NCBI RefSeq assembly: GCF_050947875.1
Contig: NC_134572.1
Span: forward strand, 152,665,105 to 152,729,104
Direction: 5' to 3'
Origin: Dermacentor variabilis
Taxonomy: Eukaryota; Arthropoda; Arachnida; Ixodida; Ixodidae
DNA length: 64,000 nt
This document shows positions 12,481 through 23,983 of the stretch, one piece after another (position 1 is the stretch's first letter; the number at the start of each line of letters is the position of its first letter). The notes beneath the pieces are model-generated. The model was not told the origin of the DNA and made no database searches. It saw nothing but the letters and a program-made list of their open reading frames with translations. Both the position numbers and the translations under genes were made by a program.

Positions 12481-13182
12481 TGTTGTAATCGCACCGCTGG
12501 TACGAGTTGTTGGGAACTCGGCGCTGACGCCCGTTGTTGCACCTGGGTCGCAAGCCCCAAGGGTAGCGTTGGCCTGGCGGCCTGGGGTACAACTGGAAGC
12601 ATCCGAAGGTCCCGGCAAAGCATGAGTCGACTGGTAACAACAAAACAACTTGTTTATTCTAACATCGCAAAGAGTTGGCGGTCAGGTTGACCGAAGTAGA
12701 GAGACGGGAGTGCACGTTACTCAACAGAAGAAATCGGAGCCTCTTTTGGCGTCCGGGGGCAGCTGCTTTTATACTCTCGCAGTTGAGGGCAAGAAGGAAC
12801 CCCTCTATAGACGAGCACGTGACTGTGCCGCTCGGGCACAATGGGATAAGGTGGCTCATACGTCGTGTCGGCGCCGCTGGGGCACAATGGGAAGAGAAGG
12901 TGGACGCATCCGTCGTGTCGGCGCCTGTCAGACCCCCTCACTTCACAGTTGTTGGGAGCTCCTCTCCCCGGCTGCCGCGCTTCGACAAGCGTGGGCACCA
13001 ACATGCACATACACACACACACGCACATGAAGACACGTGGCATTGGAACATGCCTGGACGCGCTTGGCGGGGAGGCGTAGCGGCGGCGCCGAACGGGCCA
13101 AAATGTCTGCCGCTTTGAACGAAGCCCCGGCGTCCGTTGCATCCGCGCCGGCTTTACCGCGCGTCGTAGGCGAAACGTAACA
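12481..13182 (-). repeat. 5' LTR of gypsy copy 1
   Basis: Pair of 6484-7185, with only four differences. The minus-strand TATA box is at 12767-12773 and the AATAAA signal at 12653-12658. The internal side (12452-12480) has no obvious tRNA-complementary primer site. It contains a near copy of the LTR end instead (CACCGCTGG shared). Confidence 0.9.
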
Positions 13183-14889
13183 GTAGTCATTCTACAGCTC
13201 GATCTTGAGAAAGCGTTTGATTGTGTACCTCATGATATTTTCCTTGCCATCCTAGACCACAATAATGTCGGATCCATAATTAGAGATGGGGTAGCTCTGG
13301 CGTACCAAAACTGCACTACGCGTATAATTGTTAACAAGTCAGTGGGGGCCCCCATTAACCTAAAGCGTTCTGTACGCCAAGGCTGCCCCCTGAGTCCCCT
13401 TCTGTTCTGTATATATACAGAAACAATGTGCCTAGCGATAATTGAAAACAGCAGTATTCACGGCTTCAGATTATATGCATCGGAAGTTAAAATTCTGGCG
13501 TATGCGGATGACGTCGCAGTTTGTTATACAGATAAAGAGAGTGTAGCTGCAGCTATCGCTTAGTCAAGGGTTTCGTCGAGGTAACTGGAAGCATGGTAAA
13601 CTGGGGAAAGTGCCTTGGCTTCTTGCACGAAGAATGGCCTTCCACCCCGGCCACTTTCGCCAACGTCAAGTGGCTGACGACACCCATTAAATACCTAGGC
13701 GTCCCGCTGGAATATTACAAAAGCAACTATGACTATTGGCAAGATCAAACAAGAGAAACACAGATAAAAGCGAACAAGTGGAAAGGTGGACATCTGTCAA
13801 TGTTTGCAATATCTACAATTTGCAATCAATTTTTGTCGCAAAACTCCGGTATGTAATGCAGGTATTGCATTGTTCAAGGGTAAATATACAGAAGTTGCAC
13901 CGAGTCTTCGCAGTATTTGTGTGTGCTTTGAATTGGGAACGATGCAGTCGAACGAATTTGTTCAGGCGAGCTAAAAATGGAGGTTTGGGAATGACACACA
14001 TTTTTATACGACAGGTCCTAAACCGGTTTTTATTTTTCCGCGATTTAAGCGATCCTTTCTTGCGCACGGTGTGCAAAGTGAGGCTAAGGAGCGCGTTACC
14101 TGGCTATTTAGTCTGTACAGCGAATATGAGCGGTGCTGTTTGTGGATTTCTTAAAGAAGTTATTTTAAGTGTTCGGTGTTAGATTCTCAAATGAGAACCT
14201 TTTTTCAGTGAAACATAAAACTCTGTACAAAGATGTATGTGATGTAGTTCTCCCTGTGCCAATGTACAGGGCCATTACAGTGGAGGCCAGGGGCAAGACG
14301 TGTTTAAGCGGGTGGAAAGGATGCAAGTAACGCCAGGGACCAAGTCTTTCTTTTTTAAGCTTCACACGGGTATCTTGACTGTGAGAACCTTTTTAGAAGA
14401 TCGGGGTTTTTTCTTACCCTAGGGCTCGCATTGCTTGATCTGTAAGAAACCAGAAACTATAGATCATGTATTTCTAGATTGCTGGGTGGGTGTCTTCTTT
14501 TGGGATGTACTTCAGGGTATTATCAAAAAAGACTTTCCTTTAGATCCACAGGGTATTAAATATTTACCTATAGAAAACGATGAGGGACTACCGTTTGACC
14601 TTATTATGCTAGTTGGCCTTCACCGTCTATGGCGCGCCCGTATGGCGGGGTATCACTGATCCAGATGCTCGGCCTGCACGAATGCTTTTTCGAGAATGCA
14701 TGTCGAGATTTGCAGAAATTCAGAAAGCACAAGATTGTGTACCTGCGTGGCTGTCAAGGGTTCAAAGAATTCTAAAATAGCCAGCCCTGTAAGGCTCACA
14801 CTTGGTGCTGAAAACTTGCTAATCTATCTTGTTTTCTCAAATGTCATTTGTTGTTTGATATAGTAGCACAAAACCGGCAATAAAAAAAA
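13183..14889 (+). mobile_element. Tx1/L1-like LINE, right half with poly(A)
   Basis: It resumes the RT frame cut at 6483: LDLEKAFD at the junction, then RQGCPLSPLL and YADDVAV at 13500. Several frameshifts follow, then a C-terminal CKKPETIDHVFLDCW (C...H...C) segment at 14435-14660. An A-rich tail ends it near 14881-14889. The frame is disrupted (stops at 13561, shifts near 13856, 13974 and 14182), so this was already a decayed LINE. It is still aligned well enough to show the insertion point of the LTR element exactly. Confidence 0.8.
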
Positions 14890-14964
14890 GTCCGTGGCTT
14901 AATGGTTTCAATATCAGGCTTCTGTGCTAGAGTTCCTGTGTTCAAATCCTGCCGCCGGACAACT
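14888..14964 (+). repeat. tRNA-like SINE head after LINE tail
   Basis: GTCCGTGGCTTAATGGTTT contains an A-box (TGGCTTAATGG), and GTTCAAATCC at 14938-14947 a B-box. The end CCGGAC can pair with the start GTCCG. The anticodon arm is poor and no CCA-type end or terminator follows. I read it as a tRNA-derived SINE or LINE head and not a tRNA gene. Confidence 0.45.
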
Positions 14965-15024
14965 TTAATAACGGTCATTTAATTATTTATTACGCAGTAC
15001 ATTGTTGAAAATGACGAGTTTACA

Positions 15025-15182
15025 CAGGCACAAAGCCGTTTGAAGCCAAAAGGACGAAGTTTAGGCAAATCCATCATAATTCCCATGCCGGTAGAACCGC
15101 TCTCATTGCAGCTCCCGTAGACACTAGCGCCAGAGTTCTCTCTAGTAATTATTGTATGAAACTCTATGCGTTTAGGGACTTT
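15025..15182 (-). repeat. Abundant-type dispersed repeat, inverted copy
   Basis: Reverse complement of the repeat at 3858-4010, sharing ACTAGAG.GAACTCTGGCGCT, CATAGAGTTTC and ATGGATTTG.CT. No ORF. Confidence 0.65.
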
Positions 15183-15329
15183 TGAGAAGGCGCGATGATG
15201 GTGCCAAGTGATGCCGTGGCGCCATGTGGCGCGTTGAATCTCCAGCCCCCGCCGACCGCTGGTCGTATATGATGTCTCCGCAGTGGGTTCAGTATTTGGT
15301 GGCAAAAAGTCGTGCAGTAGTATAGTGGT

Positions 15330-15495
15330 GTTGTATGTCGGCTTTTGGTCTCGGTGAACTCTGGTGGTGTGAGACCCGTATTTCAGAAGAATTCAGTGGT
15401 GCTGACGATCGAAATATTCCAGTGGCGTAGCGCCTCAGCAATGCAATTTGCGAACCGGCGCAGTGCAGCAGCGTCGCTATGTTCGCCCTTGTCAT
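15330..15495 (+). repeat. Dispersed repeat shared with 42945-43145
   Basis: Aligns with the reverse complement of 42945-43145. Both contain TTGG.CTCGGTGA.CTCTGG, ACCCGTA.TTC and GCGCCTC.GCA followed by TGCGAACCG. Similarity is moderate, so the pair is old. No coding potential is seen. Confidence 0.5.
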
Positions 15496-17139
15496 CACAT
15501 CGCACATGCACCTTTACTTGGCGGGTGTCGTAGGTGGAAGTATTGTGCGCGTTCTTCACCACGACTTACGTTACTTAATGTAATGCTTAAGGTGGTGTTT
15601 GCTCACAACGGTTCACGCGTCCTCGAAATGGGGCAGCGCTTGTTTTCAATCATGTTCAGCGCTAGTGCGCCATCCGTGACTTCATGTGATTTACTTTTAT
15701 TGTGGACTTTACGACAATTATCGTGTAGTGCTGCGAACTTAACGGAACTTTAGTGACATCGCAATGTCTGCCAAAATTCCATGAAGTAAAATGCAGAGTA
15801 GATGTTTACTATTATTGGTACTAAGGGCGCGATAAATACAGTGAGGTGGAGCTTAATACTGTGCCCTGTTATGTTCAGCTGCATCTCTGCCCGTTTTTCG
15901 CGCTCTTGGATTTAGCAATGGAACGCAGGGTTCTGTATGAAGTTGGGACGAATGAATGTGTATATGTGCGTCTGCAATAACTTCACCGCAAAAAAAATAT
16001 TGTGTGATGCGATGAAGCAAACAATGTATTGCGGTGACGGTATGTATGGCAGCCCTAGTTCCAGCTTTGATGTCCCCGTTACCCTGAAGATACTTCCCCG
16101 CCCGCTTTACTATAATCTCAGGTGCTCTTGAACTCTCTATTTGCGGTATTTTTATTTTCACGTGCTGAATGGTCCCACCGCAATACTTATATGTAGTGAG
16201 GTGAAGCTTATCAAAGTTGCCAAATGCTTTGACAGTGTCAGACCTAATAGTTTCAGAATGACGTGACCAATTCAACAGCCCAGACCTTCACTTTAACAGT
16301 TTTATTAGGACAGTCACACTAATCTTACAGCACAGAAAAACAGTGCAAATAATTCAACAGTTGATTAGCATTTAATACTGGAAAGCACAAGTATAGTGAC
16401 CAAGGGTGTTGTGATGTGCTTTAAAAACACTCAACAGACACACCTTAAGTGCTTAAAAATTTCTAGCATATTGACGCAGGTTGATCAGACTTACTGCGAT
16501 ATTGGTTGCTTTACAATGAAAATAATAGTATTGGATAAGAGCATGCAAGCGACTCGTGTGCTGCTTGGTTATGCAAACCACATGGGTCCCAGAAATGCCC
16601 AAACAGGGTTCTTGTTTACGCATGCTGCTTGCGTCCACTAATCTGAAGGTCTCTAATGTCAGCAGTATAAAGAGAGGCTGTAAAAATAGGGCTTTGAACT
16701 TCACAACCCCAATTTTGTTTCTTCTACACTCGTACAACCTAAACACTACGCGTTCGTGACAGCATCTGCCTAACTCATTGCCACATTTTGCGACAAAAGT
16801 AGTGACCACTCAGTTAGAGTTGCCTGTCCTAATATTACTCCAAGAATTTGTTAAACAGTTCATTTTTTAAACACGAAGCATGTCATGCCCAACTAGAAAA
16901 TTAACCACGCGATAAGCTACTAGAAGTAGCTAAAGAATCAGCAATCTTCTGAAGTCAGCTTAATTTGCAGCTCCTAAATTGGCTATTATTGAATTAGGGG
17001 AAGGAAAGAACAGCTTGAATAAACATATGTTTGATCAGAAAGTTGTGGTGGTGTGCTGCAGGCTAAGGCAGTGAAAGGAAGCCGTTTTGGCATTGGTCTA
17101 CCTCTATCTCAAAACCAGGCACCGCAGCCGAGGCGACTT
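15496..17139. other. Unassigned region
   Basis: Short overlapping ORFs only, none recognised. A+T-rich, with no array, inverted repeat or RNA gene that I can support. Confidence 0.4.
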
Positions 17140-18420
17140 CACTTGGCTATGACATGTTCGAATTCGCTTTCCCGAGCACAAAATATTCAGTCGAGGTGAG
17201 CTCAATGGACATCACCCACATTGGGGATGCAACGACGTACGGCCAAGAGGATGCCATCACCTTGACGAAGCAGACACAACAGACCTCAAATTAACAAATG
17301 ACACCACCTATCCCAACTGCCACACCCTCGATTAAAACCACAAGGGCAGTACACTTACCTACCATGGGCAACTGGGGCCTTCATCCAGAGTGTCAGTGCG
17401 ACTCTGCCCCAAGAAGCAGCTACAATGATCCAGTATAACGCTTGATGTAGGGGGTGAGAATGTGCCACATTCACAAAATCATGGTTTCAGGCTGGGCCAT
17501 TTCCGTGATACACTTGAGTCTGCAGAATGTGAAAGTGTTGAAGAATCGCTAGCAACACGTATCCTTTACACACTGCAAAGAGCGACGTGCGAACTAGAGC
17601 TTACTGGGGCAACACCAAGCCCTGACAAGCACCTGCTGCAACATCGGGGTGAGCAAGCCAAGCTGCGTACTACATACTTAAATTGTGGCTGCATGCAACA
17701 AACGCTGATCAATGTTCTGCACAAGACTGAGCATGTAAGATATGCTAAGAAACTTGCCAGAGACTAGTGGATGGACCACTGGGCGTCATTTGAACGTATA
17801 GGTCTCAGTAACCTGTAACACATTCTCGGCTATAACAAGATAAACCAAATACTGTAATACTATTGAAAACTTGCTGCTCGATCTCCAGTGCACATCTGAG
17901 AAATTTGAGGAACAAGTTGCAGGTGCTTTCCCCGACCACCTCACAGTGACTGACCGTCACCTGAGTTGTGCGCACCTTAATGACCACTTGCCAAGGAAGG
18001 ATTGGAAAGCCTCTTTACAATGGCAAAACCTGTTGTTGCGCTCGAGCATGTCAACACTTAAAGTGCACGCGGCAAAGATCTGCAACAATATCTGCATTTT
18101 GCGGGTGTTGCATTTTGCATTTGCATCTCAACATCTACATTTTGCAGATGTTGAGTAATCTTGCCGAAACGCGGAAGTAAGCGCTATGAAATTTGGTATA
18201 TTGGAATTCACCAGAGAGTGGAAACACTTGGTCATGATGCCACTGCCGAAACCAGGCAAGAAACCTGACACCATAGCCAACCTTTGATCAGTCTCACTCA
18301 CATTGAGAGTGTGCAAATTGACTGAAGGAATGTGCGCCGCGAGGACGAACCACCATCTGGGAAAGACAAGGCTATTTCCATCTGTAGCAGCTTGGTTTCT
18401 GGCCTAAGGTTGACATGTGC
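17140..18420 (+). mobile_element. Decayed I-like LINE remnant (endonuclease end to RT start)
   Basis: Frames on the plus strand give scattered pieces of an I-clade ORF2 in the right order. An endonuclease-tail-like stretch (LTNDTTYPN near 17290) comes first. A linker with ARDWMDHWASFE follows near 17757, broken by one stop. Last comes an RT opening near 18200-18300 (TREWKHLVMMPLPKPGKKP, then a stop where NLRPISL is expected). Many stops and shifts are present. The matches are partial and from memory of the family, so the borders are approximate. Confidence 0.5.
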
Positions 18421-20067
18421 GACAATAGCCTCTTTGTGCATCAAAGTATCGCCAATACCAGCCGCTTCGAAGGAAAAATATATGGGTTCTTAGCCACAGT
18501 CGAACCAAGAAGGATGTTGAGCACAGTGTGCGACGACAAGGTACTGGTGGCTTTTCGTGAAGCCTGCCCAGGCATTAGGGTTGCCAGTGTTGCCAAAGCC
18601 TCTTATGCAACCAAATGTTTGAAATATGAAGTTACAGTAAACAGCCAAATACTTTTCCCAACTGCACAGGTGTAAATGCAGGTAAAACCCGGACCAGCAC
18701 ACTTGGTTGCAGGAGTGATTCGCTGATGAGGTAAGAAGGTGACCTAACAGTTGGTGATAAGATATACCGAATGCAGGTATGTGCAGTATGTATATATACT
18801 GTTAGGCCTTAACCAATGAATTTTCTCCAAAGCAATATGAAAAGCTCAATTTCTTTTTCATTATGCCACTGATGTGCTTTAGGTGTGTGGATATGGTCAT
18901 ATAAAGCTGCATAAGCAAACTGATACAACTAGACACAGTTGTTAAGCGTAATATTTTTTTCTGGGCTAAATTCTTGCTTCTTGAACTCATTCGAGATCAT
19001 TAAATGTAGCGCCAAAGTAGTGGACCACTACCAGAACAAAGGCGTGTAGTGTGCCCATCTCAATTCTTGTGCTTATGCCACTCTTCCTTTTCACACCAAT
19101 AGCTGCTATGAGCTAACTCCCCTGGTTATTCTGATGTCTACTGGTGTTGTCACTCGAATTCCCAAATTTGTTGCTAGATTATTGCACATAAATTTCTCAT
19201 TGTGCTGTGAGGATTCAAACATATGATCATAAGATTGGCAGTCCACAATTCTACATTTTAGCCACTCTGCTGAAGGTACAGTCGTGGTGAATACTGATCC
19301 TGGAGAGTGCGATCTAGCCAAAAGGTGCCATGATTGGCTAATACCTGCTCAATGTCTGCGTATTGTATATAGAGCTGGCGTCCATGCCTTCATGTTCTTA
19401 CTCATCACCTTCCCACTTGTGAAGGCAGTCCTAAGTTAAATTTTCTTCTTACATGCAATGACAGTGATTGGGTGCATCTGCTTCATTAAGCTTCTAGTGC
19501 TTGGCTCCTCAGATTTACTGGATGGGGTTGTTGGTGTCTTGTTTTCCTCAAGCACAGCGCGAGACCTAGCAATGGGTAGCCCAAATATATACTTGAGAAA
19601 ACCAAAACGAATTCAGCAGTAAGAATCTAAAGGGTTGTTTTCGTGGAGACCAGTGGCCAAGTCCGGATATGAAAGAGGAGGAAGGAAAGTCGAGTCTTTC
19701 CACTTCAACACTGGGAGGCACAACTCACACAAATAAATACGACTCGTACTCATTTTACTTCTTTAAAGGCGATTACTGACTTGCATTGGCAAGTGTTCAC
19801 TTCAACAAACACTGCATGAAGCAAGCTTCCAGCACATATTTCACCAGCTACTGCATCATTGTTTCCCATTATGAGTGAAACTGCAATTTTCCTTATGTCA
19901 AAACTTGCCTAATTTTGTGTTTCGCAGTAGGATGTTAGCAGTGCTATTGAGGCACTTAAATACTCGTGGATAGTAGTAGATAAAAAAATAAAAGTAAGAA
20001 AACAGTGGCTTGTTGTGCGTAGACTATGCATACACCTGGTGCTCTTATGGTCATTTCTTCCCTATCT
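18421..20067. other. Unassigned region
   Basis: No recognisable gene or repeat. Reading frames are short and broken. Confidence 0.4.
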
Positions 20068-20254
20068 GTATAGAGGCTAGAAGGTTTGACTAGTGTCGTG
20101 AACGCGCCAGAGGAGGGGAAATGATTTGCAATGACGGCTCACAGATGGCGCTACAGCTAGCAGGTGTGTTGTGCGCGCGCTCGTCAGCAATGCCGGGAAA
20201 CGCGTTTCGCTGCGCGCATCTTGCTGTAATGCAATGTTTATTTACAGGAACATT

Positions 20255-21742
20255 TCACTGATGCAGTTTCGCTGGCATCGCCTCAGTTTGAGCAGCTTTT
20301 GCTTCTCGCGAAACAGACCCTGCACTGAGAAATCCACCGCCGTGCTGAGCGGCATACCGTTCCCATTCAATCAAGAAGGTTAGAAATTCTTGTAATGCTG
20401 CATTCCAATATCCGTAATTTCTCGTACCGCATGTCGCGGCTCGACTTTCTGCGGGCTGCATCAAAACACGTTTTAACAGCGCTGCTTTGGAGGAAGCCCA
20501 TTTATCTTTGTTTCCAAGACAGAGCTGGAAAAAGATTCGTTGATCACCCGAAGCTCTGCAACACTTTGTCGGCGTTTGCCAGCTTTCTCCGTGCACGCAG
20601 CAATTGGAGGGCCTTCCTGGCCCTTCGTTGTTTGTATGATATACTCGGCTTTTTCTTAAGCCGATATGTTCTGTTTAGTGCCAGCTTCGTGTACTTGCAT
20701 CGCAAACAGAGTTTGCCGTAAGTTGATCTCTCGAGGCAGTTTTTTGCAAAGTGCTTGCCTCCAAACTCAACGCACTGTCCTGGCTGGATTTCAAAGCCTG
20801 GGCAAGGTATTAAGATATCGACCTTTGTCAATGCCGCCGCGGCGTCGTCAGGCGTCTTGACACAAAATTTTTCAACCTTTACGTTCTGACAGAACACACA
20901 GCAATGGTACGCACTCGTCTCAGCACAAGCGACATCTGAACAAGGCATGAAAGCAACATGCTTACTGACATACAAATTTTCTACCCCAGACCTGCAGTCA
21001 GTGGCGTAGCAACAGGGGGGCCCCGGGTGCAAGGGGACAGCGGGGGGGAGGGGGGGGGGGTGTCATATACGTCTGAAGACACCCGGAACTTGTTGATATC
21101 CTCGCGTTCCTCGACTACACCCGGGGGGGAGGAGGGGGACAGAAGACCTATAGGGCCCGGGTGCTAGAGGACCTAGCTACGCCACTGCCTGCAGTGCCAC
21201 CCAAAGCATAACGTTGCAGGCTCATTTTCCAGCACAATTCGGCTGCAGTGGACAGAAGGCAGTGGAATGTCGCTGAATGGGTGTGGTCTTGCCTCTGAGA
21301 AGCTTACATTGCCGTGTTCCTGAGCGTTGCCGTCTTCCAGGAGGTAGTTTCCCGCTCTGCGCTTCGGTGCTGGGGCGCAACTATCTGCGAGATTCCTCTC
21401 TTTTCTCTTTTTCGGGGCGCTCTTAGACATATAGGCGGGCGCGTCAGGGAATATTGTGGAAACTGCATCGTCAGTGAGCACTGGCCGTTCACGCTCTATT
21501 TCGACGACCTCACCATTAATGATATGCTTGAAAGTTCTTTGGACATAGCGATCGTAAAAATGACGGGAACACACCACACTTGTCTCATCCAGCACTTTGT
21601 CATCTCGTTTTATGTTCCTTGCCCATTCTTCTCGACGAAGAGCGTCTGCGGGAGCACGAAACAGCGAAACCTTTTCGGCACATGACTTATACCCCCCTTT
21701 GCACAGGGGCACAAAACGCGTTCTGCCTTTCTTTGCAAGCAT
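20255..21742 (-). pseudogene. THAP-domain transposase-like protein (interrupted)
   Basis: The start at 21742 gives a THAP domain over residues 1-100: C14, the C58-x2-H61 pair (VVCSRHF) and AVSTIFP at 93-99 in place of AVPTIF. The first zinc Cys expected near residue 10 is Phe. At 21195/20991 the frame is cut by the MITE 20999-21187; removing it with one copy of the 8-bp duplication continues the same frame into 20990-20548. A second lesion, one extra G near 20545-20550, shifts into the frame that ends at 20255. The downstream part has Cys-rich and Lys/Arg-rich stretches typical of tick THAP-transposase proteins. It was probably a transposase and is now non-functional. Confidence 0.7.
20999..21187. 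mobile_element. hAT-type MITE, 189 bp
   Basis: Terminal repeats CAGTGGCGTAGC and GCTACGCCACTG are perfect. CCTGCAGT at 20991-20998 and 21188-21195 is an exact 8-bp target duplication, diagnostic of hAT-superfamily insertion. The interior is G-rich (runs near 21016-21060 and 21121-21140) and has no ORF. It is inserted in the THAP-transposase frame. Confidence 0.85.
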
Positions 21743-22015
21743 GCTCTAGACGCACAAATCACATTCACGGCACTGTTGAATCGCTGCGCACAAACATGCC
21801 AGACAATCAGGAGCGAAGCGGAAGCACACCAGGAAGACTGCGCTTTCACTCGACGAGCGACACGAGGAGCTGCGGCGGTGGCATTGGTCTTCTCTGCTCG
21901 CCTAACCCGCCTGCCGCGAACAGCGCCACCTACGCTAGCATCGAAGCAGGCTTCGGCGCGGCGGCTGGCGAGGGCGCCTCCTCACGACACTAGTCAAATC
22001 TTCTAGCCTCTATAC

Positions 22016-23188
22016 TACCTGCTAAACCATTATAAACAAGAAAAGCTTATACACAGTTATTGTGCAAAGTCAGACCACAACTAAACCAGAGGTATCCTTG
22101 GTAAGCAAACTATGTTTGTTTGGTGACATCTTCTGCGGCCCTGCTATTACGCTTTCTTTGCTTCCTCTTCAGCTGTGCAAGTTCATTAAGAAGTGACGAG
22201 ACAGTTTGACAATTTTAATCATTGAAAGACTTATCAAAACCTTTCTTGTGTTGTTTTTTCTTGGCTTCAGACTCTGCACATTGCATTTTAAGCGTGTTTT
22301 CTGTGTTTTTTTTTTTTTGCTTTTCTATGGGTCGGGCATATTAACGTTTTTTACACCATGTCAGGTATGTGGTGCCATAGGGTGTTCTTGGATGGAGTCT
22401 TGGCCTTTCATTCTGTACAGTGTGATGTCAGTTTTTTATGTCCAAGGCCGTTTTACATTTGAGTGTGATTGCAGCATTTTGATAAGTTTTGCCTCTGTCA
22501 CCCAAGCTTGAAATATTGCTACCCGCTGCTGGTGGCATGACGCATGTGACATTTTTTGCTCAATAAAAGGAAGTCTGTCACTTATCCTGTGCATTGGTTG
22601 TCTTTGTATTTTTGAATTACAATTTCTTGCCTATATTTGTTCTTTTGTTGCATTTCAGATTAGGAATGGCTATCATAGTTGACCTCATTTAACCGTATTG
22701 CATACAATCTGGATGATATGTCCTTGCAACATATGGCCACCATAAATATAATAAATAGAAGTTAATAATTCAAGAGTCGTGTCCTTGCATAGTGGTGCAG
22801 CCATATATTGTAGCTATAAGCTACCAGCGCTGCAGGTAGCACTGCTTGTGCAGAATTTGTAGTTGCAGAATTTGCTTGTGCAGGTGTGTGTAGTTCACCT
22901 CTACTACTTTCAAACATCATTGTTTTTATCTGTATTTGTATAGCTCCAGTTCCTGTGAACAACACACATCTGGTGGAAGAGTGGCTTGCACCTGCAGTTG
23001 GGCCCAATGAATAGCTAAATTTCTGCCCGCTTTCATGTTATGAGCATATTAGTAACGGCAGTTGTTCTTATAGTAGCCTGTTTGCCTAGTGTAGAAGCCG
23101 CCGCGGGGTGTCATGATTTCGTACACATCTTCAGCTTTGCAGGGGACAAAGCATCTGACACAGTTTGTCACAGGCCATGTCTTCGGGG
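22016..23188. other. Unassigned AT-rich region
   Basis: Contains a T run near 22308 and an AATAAA at 22561. No supported coding exon. It forms the left flank of gypsy copy 2. Confidence 0.4.
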
Positions 23189-23983
23189 TGTTTGGATCCC
23201 ACCGATGGCATCGGTTGTTGGGAACTCGGCGCTGACGCCCGTGGTTGTACCTGGGTCGCAAGCCCCAAGGGTAGCGTTGGCCTGGCGGCCTGGGGTACAA
23301 CTGGAAGCATCCGAAGGTCCCGGCAAAGCATGAGTCGACTGGTAACAACAAAACAACTTGTTTATTTTAACATCGCAAAGAGTTGGCGGTCAGGTTGACC
23401 GAAGTAGAGAGACGGGAGAGCACTTTACTCAACAGAAGAAATCGGAGCCCTCCTTTTGGCGTCCGGAGGCAGCTGTTTTTATACTCTCGCAGTTGAGGGC
23501 AAGAAGGAACCCCTCAATAGACGAGCACGTGATTGTACAATGGGCTAATGGTGACGCACACTGTCGTAGCGCCGCCGGTCGGGCACAAAGACTGGGAGGA
23601 GAGGGTGACCCCCTGCTGTCGCATCGCCGCCGTTCGGGCACAATGGCACATACACTCACACACGCACATGAAGACACGTGGCATCGGAACATGCCTGGAA
23701 ACGCCTGGAAACGCCTGGCGGGGAGCGTTGCGGCGACGCCGAACGGGCCAAAATGTCTGCCGCCCCGCCGCAGTCGCGCCTGGAAACGCCTGGAAACGCC
23801 TGGCGGGGAGCGTTGCGGCGACGCCGAACGGGCCAAAATGTCTGCCGCCCCGCCGCAGTCGCGCCTGGAAACGCCTGGAAACGCCTGGCGGGGAGCGTTG
23901 CGGCGACGCCGAACGGGCCAAAATGTCTGCCGCCCCGCCGCAGTCGCGCCGGCAAAACCGCGTGTCGCAGGCGAAACGCAACA
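23189..23983 (-). repeat. 3' LTR of gypsy copy 2, with 3 x 85-bp U3 repeats
   Basis: Minus-strand TATAAAA at 23477-23483 and AATAAA at 23361-23366 define U3-R-U5. U3 carries three tandem 85-bp units starting at 23693, 23778 and 23863, each opening with two copies of GCCTGGAAAC. Copy 1 has only one unit-like segment, so its LTR is shorter. Such U3 repeats often act as enhancers in LTR elements; that is an inference here. Confidence 0.9.

Larger units (their letters stand above)
6484..13182 (-). mobile_element. Gmr1-like Ty3/gypsy element, copy 1 (complete, coding broken)
   Basis: Two 702-bp LTRs (6484-7185 and 12481-13182) bound an internal region coding on the minus strand. The element begins TG and ends CA, and is flanked by GTAG at 6480-6483 and 13183-13186, a 4-bp target duplication as in gypsy elements. 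It lies inside the RT frame of a Tx1-like LINE. I count four differences between the LTRs, about 0.6 %, so the insertion is young. No env-like frame lies between RNase H and the 3' LTR. Confidence 0.92.
20068..22015 (-). mobile_element. P-element-like THAP transposon with TIRs
   Basis: Inverted repeats of 34 bp (20068-20101 and 21982-22015) differ at one position and read TATAGAGGCTAGAAG inward, then TTTGACTAGTGTCGTGA. Between them a minus-strand frame starts with a THAP DNA-binding domain, as P-element transposases do. CTATCTG and CTACCTG just outside the TATA of the two ends may be an imperfect target duplication. At under 2 kb, and with only about 430 codons including remnants, the transposase is too short to be complete, so this looks like a deleted, decaying copy. 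A hAT-type MITE sits inside it. Confidence 0.75.

Noticed and set aside
23693..23947. Regular 85-bp repeats resembling an array (CRISPR-like)
   Set aside because: Contiguous tandem units without spacers, inside an LTR of a eukaryotic element.
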